A stretch of DNA of 47,150 nucleotides from Bacteroidales bacterium (GTDB lineage Bacteria > Bacteroidota > Bacteroidia > Bacteroidales > F082): contig JAFYJV010000014.1 of the NCBI GenBank assembly GCA_017537965.1, positions 1 to 47,150 of the forward strand, written 5' to 3'. The position numbers were made by a program, and so were the translations under genes. Positions within the stretch are counted from its first letter, which is position 1, and the number at the start of each line of letters is the position of its first letter. The notes beneath the pieces are model-generated. The model did no database searches. It saw nothing but the letters and a program-made list of their open reading frames with translations, and was not told where the DNA came from. Shown here one piece after another: positions 45,348-47,150 of the stretch.

Positions 45348-46568
45348 ATGAAAAAGATTTTGACGATAAGCATTTTGGCGTTGTTTTGGGTTTCTGCACA
45401 CAGCCAAGCGCCACATCTGTTTGATCATAGTTTTCCCGTAGTGCAGGAAGAACAACCCCAGATCCGCACGCTTATGGATCAAGTGTCTGTGGACAGCATA
45501 CAAGTCACCATTGAACATCTGCAGTCGTATCATACGCGCCGATGGAACAGCAAGATGGTCTATCAAGTGCAGGACTGGCTCTACAATAGCTATGGCAAGC
45601 TGGGCTTCGATTCAGTATATTTCCATGACTTTCCAGTGCTTTACCAAGACAATCTCTATGAGACTTCCGACAATGTTATCGCTTTCAAGCGAGGGTTGCT
45701 TTATCCTGACGAGTATGTCGTATGCGGCGCCCATTACGATTCCTACAACAAATTCGATGGCGATCCCGAATTATTGCGTGCTCCTGGGGCCGACGACAAT
45801 GCTTCTGGTGTAGCTGGTGTCCTCGAAATAGCTCGTTTGCTGAGCCATTGTACTTTCGAACGTTCGGTCATCTTTATCGATTTTGCTGCAGAGGAGATAG
45901 GGCTTTACGGTAGTGCTGCATACGCTCACGACTGTGCGGAACAGTTGATGGACATTGTTGCTTATTTCAACCTTGACATGATTGGCTATTTGGAGGAAGG
46001 TTCCGATATCCACGCCCATCTGCTTTATACTGGCCAAGACGCGCCCCTTGCCAGTTATGTGTTTGATTTCAGCCATGTGTATTATCCCGACATGAGGATT
46101 AGGCAGGGGTGGTTGTCAAATGGCGACAGCGACTATTCTTCTTTCAACCGCAATGGTTATCCAGCCATTCATATTTTCGAGGACACAAACCACAGCTCGC
46201 CTTTCATCCATACGCCCGACGATATCTTGGGAATAAGCGTCAATAATATGAATCAGGCAAAACGCTTCACGGAGATGAACTTGGGTTTGGTGGCTATCTT
46301 GGCTGGACTTATTTCCAACGAGGTGGACGATGTGACATCCGACGGTTTGGTGGTTTTTCCTAATCCCGTTTCGGAGACGCTGAAAATAAAAGGCATTCCG
46401 ATGAACGAAGTCTCGATTTATAATCTGATGGGACAAAGAGTATTAAACGAAACCTGCCGCGGCTCAGCCATCCAATTGGATGTCGCTTCGCTCGCGGCAG
46501 GAGTCTATGTACTGCGTGTACTCGACGATGCGATGAAGGTTCATACGCACCGTATGGTTAAGTATTAG
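45348..46568 (+). CDS. T9SS-secreted M28-family metallopeptidase
   Basis: The 406 residues include a signal peptide (AHS, Gln20 next) and an M28 domain (about 45-320). All two-zinc ligands are visible: His129 (AHYDS), Asp149 (PGADDNASG), Glu182/Glu183 ([10 protein letters not shown]), Asp210 (NLDMIGY) and His288 (FIHTPDD). A T9SS type A sorting domain follows (about 330-406, VFPNPVSET to THRMVKY). An exported aminopeptidase role is likely; the DDNASG and AAEE motifs separate it from the cyclase-like protein at 6078. Its stop overlaps the convergent argF stop by four bases. Confidence 0.93.
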   Translation: MKKILTISILALFWVSAHSQAPHLFDHSFPVVQEEQPQIRTLMDQVSVDSIQVTIEHLQSYHTRRWNSKMVYQVQDWLYNSYGKLGFDSVYFHDFPVLYQDNLYETSDNVIAFKRGLLYPDEYVVCGAHYDSYNKFDGDPELLRAPGADDNASGVAGVLEIARLLSHCTFERSVIFIDFAAEEIGLYGSAAYAHDCAEQLMDIVAYFNLDMIGYLEEGSDIHAHLLYTGQDAPLASYVFDFSHVYYPDMRIRQGWLSNGDSDYSSFNRNGYPAIHIFEDTNHSSPFIHTPDDILGISVNNMNQAKRFTEMNLGLVAILAGLISNEVDDVTSDGLVVFPNPVSETLKIKGIPMNEVSIYNLMGQRVLNETCRGSAIQLDVASLAAGVYVLRVLDDAMKVHTHRMVKY

Positions 46569-47150
46569 TCACCCAAGGTAGCAACCATCACAGCCTTGAT
46601 GGTGTGCATGCGGTTCTCGGCTTCGTCGAAGACGATGCTGTTTTCGCTCTCGAACACGTCCTCGGTGACCTCGATGCCGTTCAAGCCGAACTTCTCATAA
46701 ACGTCGCGGCCGGCCTTGGTCTCCAAGTTGTGATACGAAGGAAGGCAGTGCATGAACTTGCACTTGGGGTTGCCTGTCTTTTTCATCAGTTCTGCGTTGA
46801 CCTGATAGGGCATCAGCATATTGATGCGCTCTTTCCAAACGCTGTCGGGCTCGCCCATCGATACCCAGATGTCGGTGTAGATGAAGTCAAGACCCTTCAC
46901 ACCCTTCTCCACGTCGTCGGTGACAGTAAGTTTGGCACCGGTTTCCTTGGCGATTTCCTGGCACTTCTTGACGAGGTCCTTAGCGGGTTGCAGTTTCTTG
47001 GGGGCGATAATGCGGATGTCCATACCCATCTTCACACCGCCGACCATCAGGCTGTTGCCCATATTATAGCGGGCATCGCCGATATAAGCGAACTTCACCT
47101 GGTTGAGGGGCTTGTCGGTATGCTCCTGAATGGTGAGGAAGTCAGCCAGA
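46565..47150 (-). CDS. argF: Ornithine carbamoyltransferase, C-terminal part (5' end outside window)
   Basis: The frame stays open to the right edge ([17 protein letters not shown] before [16 protein letters not shown]), so the apparent start at 47098 is an internal GTG and the gene continues outside. The enzyme joins carbamoyl phosphate and ornithine to citrulline in arginine synthesis or arginine breakdown. Present are the ornithine-binding region [22 protein letters not shown] and the active-site Cys of FMHCLPSYH. The family end [20 protein letters not shown] is also present (read in parts). Some Bacteroidota have succinyl- or acetylornithine forms instead; the visible end fits ordinary OTC. 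Confidence 0.94.
   Translation of the reverse strand, partial: LADFLTIQEHTDKPLNQVKFAYIGDARYNMGNSLMVGGVKMGMDIRIIAPKKLQPAKDLVKKCQEIAKETGAKLTVTDDVEKGVKGLDFIYTDIWVSMGEPDSVWKERINMLMPYQVNAELMKKTGNPKCKFMHCLPSYHNLETKAGRDVYEKFGLNGIEVTEDVFESENSIVFDEAENRMHTIKAVMVATLGD

Overview
The window is chromosomal DNA of a member of the Bacteroidota, most likely order Bacteroidales. The signs are a SusC/SusD pair, five secreted proteins ending in type IX secretion (T9SS) sorting domains, a DUF4476 and a DUF4954 protein, promoters of the Bacteroidota type (TTTG, then TAnnTTTG), and thirteen signal peptides that are all followed by Gln. The genus cannot be told from the sequence.

Layout. (1) 1-1211 is the 3' part of methylmalonyl-CoA mutase. 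(2) 1356-7079 is a plus-strand run of exported proteins of mostly unknown role: a putative lipoprotein, two small secreted proteins, a modular leucine-rich-repeat protein and a glutaminyl-cyclase-like M28 lipoprotein. A small beta-barrel gene follows at 7196. (3) 7718-22853 is a minus-strand operon of about 15 kb with one recognisable promoter (22902-22931) and one strong terminator (7682-7718). In transcription order it holds SusC, SusD, PNGase F-like, PNGase F-like, a shrunken GH3-like protein, PNGase F-like and DUF4476. All three amidases keep residues aligning with PNGase F Asp60, Glu118 and Glu206 and carry T9SS sorting domains. This is the most striking system here: a polysaccharide-utilisation-type locus built around removal of N-glycans from glycoproteins. 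(4) 22960-28118 holds lutB and rpiB, a 560-base AT-rich noncoding region, a MORN-repeat secreted protein, an LD-carboxypeptidase and a small unknown gene. (5) 28200-30476 encodes a peptidylarginine deiminase of the Porphyromonas PPAD type with a T9SS domain. (6) 30560-34350 holds a 52-residue protein, an EF-G paralogue lacking the catalytic histidine, a PfkB kinase and tRNA-Asn. (7) 34405-44425 is a minus-strand surface-glycan and sugar-nucleotide operon: four-helix-bundle protein, galE, DUF4954, nagB, WlbA/WbpB-like dehydrogenase, CapD-like dehydratase, manC, GT2 glycosyltransferase and GNAT. (8) 44640-47150 holds tsaB, a T9SS-secreted M28 peptidase and the C-terminal part of ornithine carbamoyltransferase.

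How the parts fit (inference). Several exported enzymes act on proteins after translation: PNGases convert glycosylated Asn to Asp, the PPAD homologue converts Arg to citrulline, and the cyclase would cap N-terminal Gln. The WbpB-like step may feed the sugar that anchors T9SS cargo at the cell surface, as the Wbp pathway does in P. gingivalis. Separately, a period-7 repeat (AGAAGNN in tandem, five copies or 35 bases at four of five sites) recurs at 2582, 6041, 19488, 36534 and 40767. It sits mostly at gene starts and once inside the manC reading frame.
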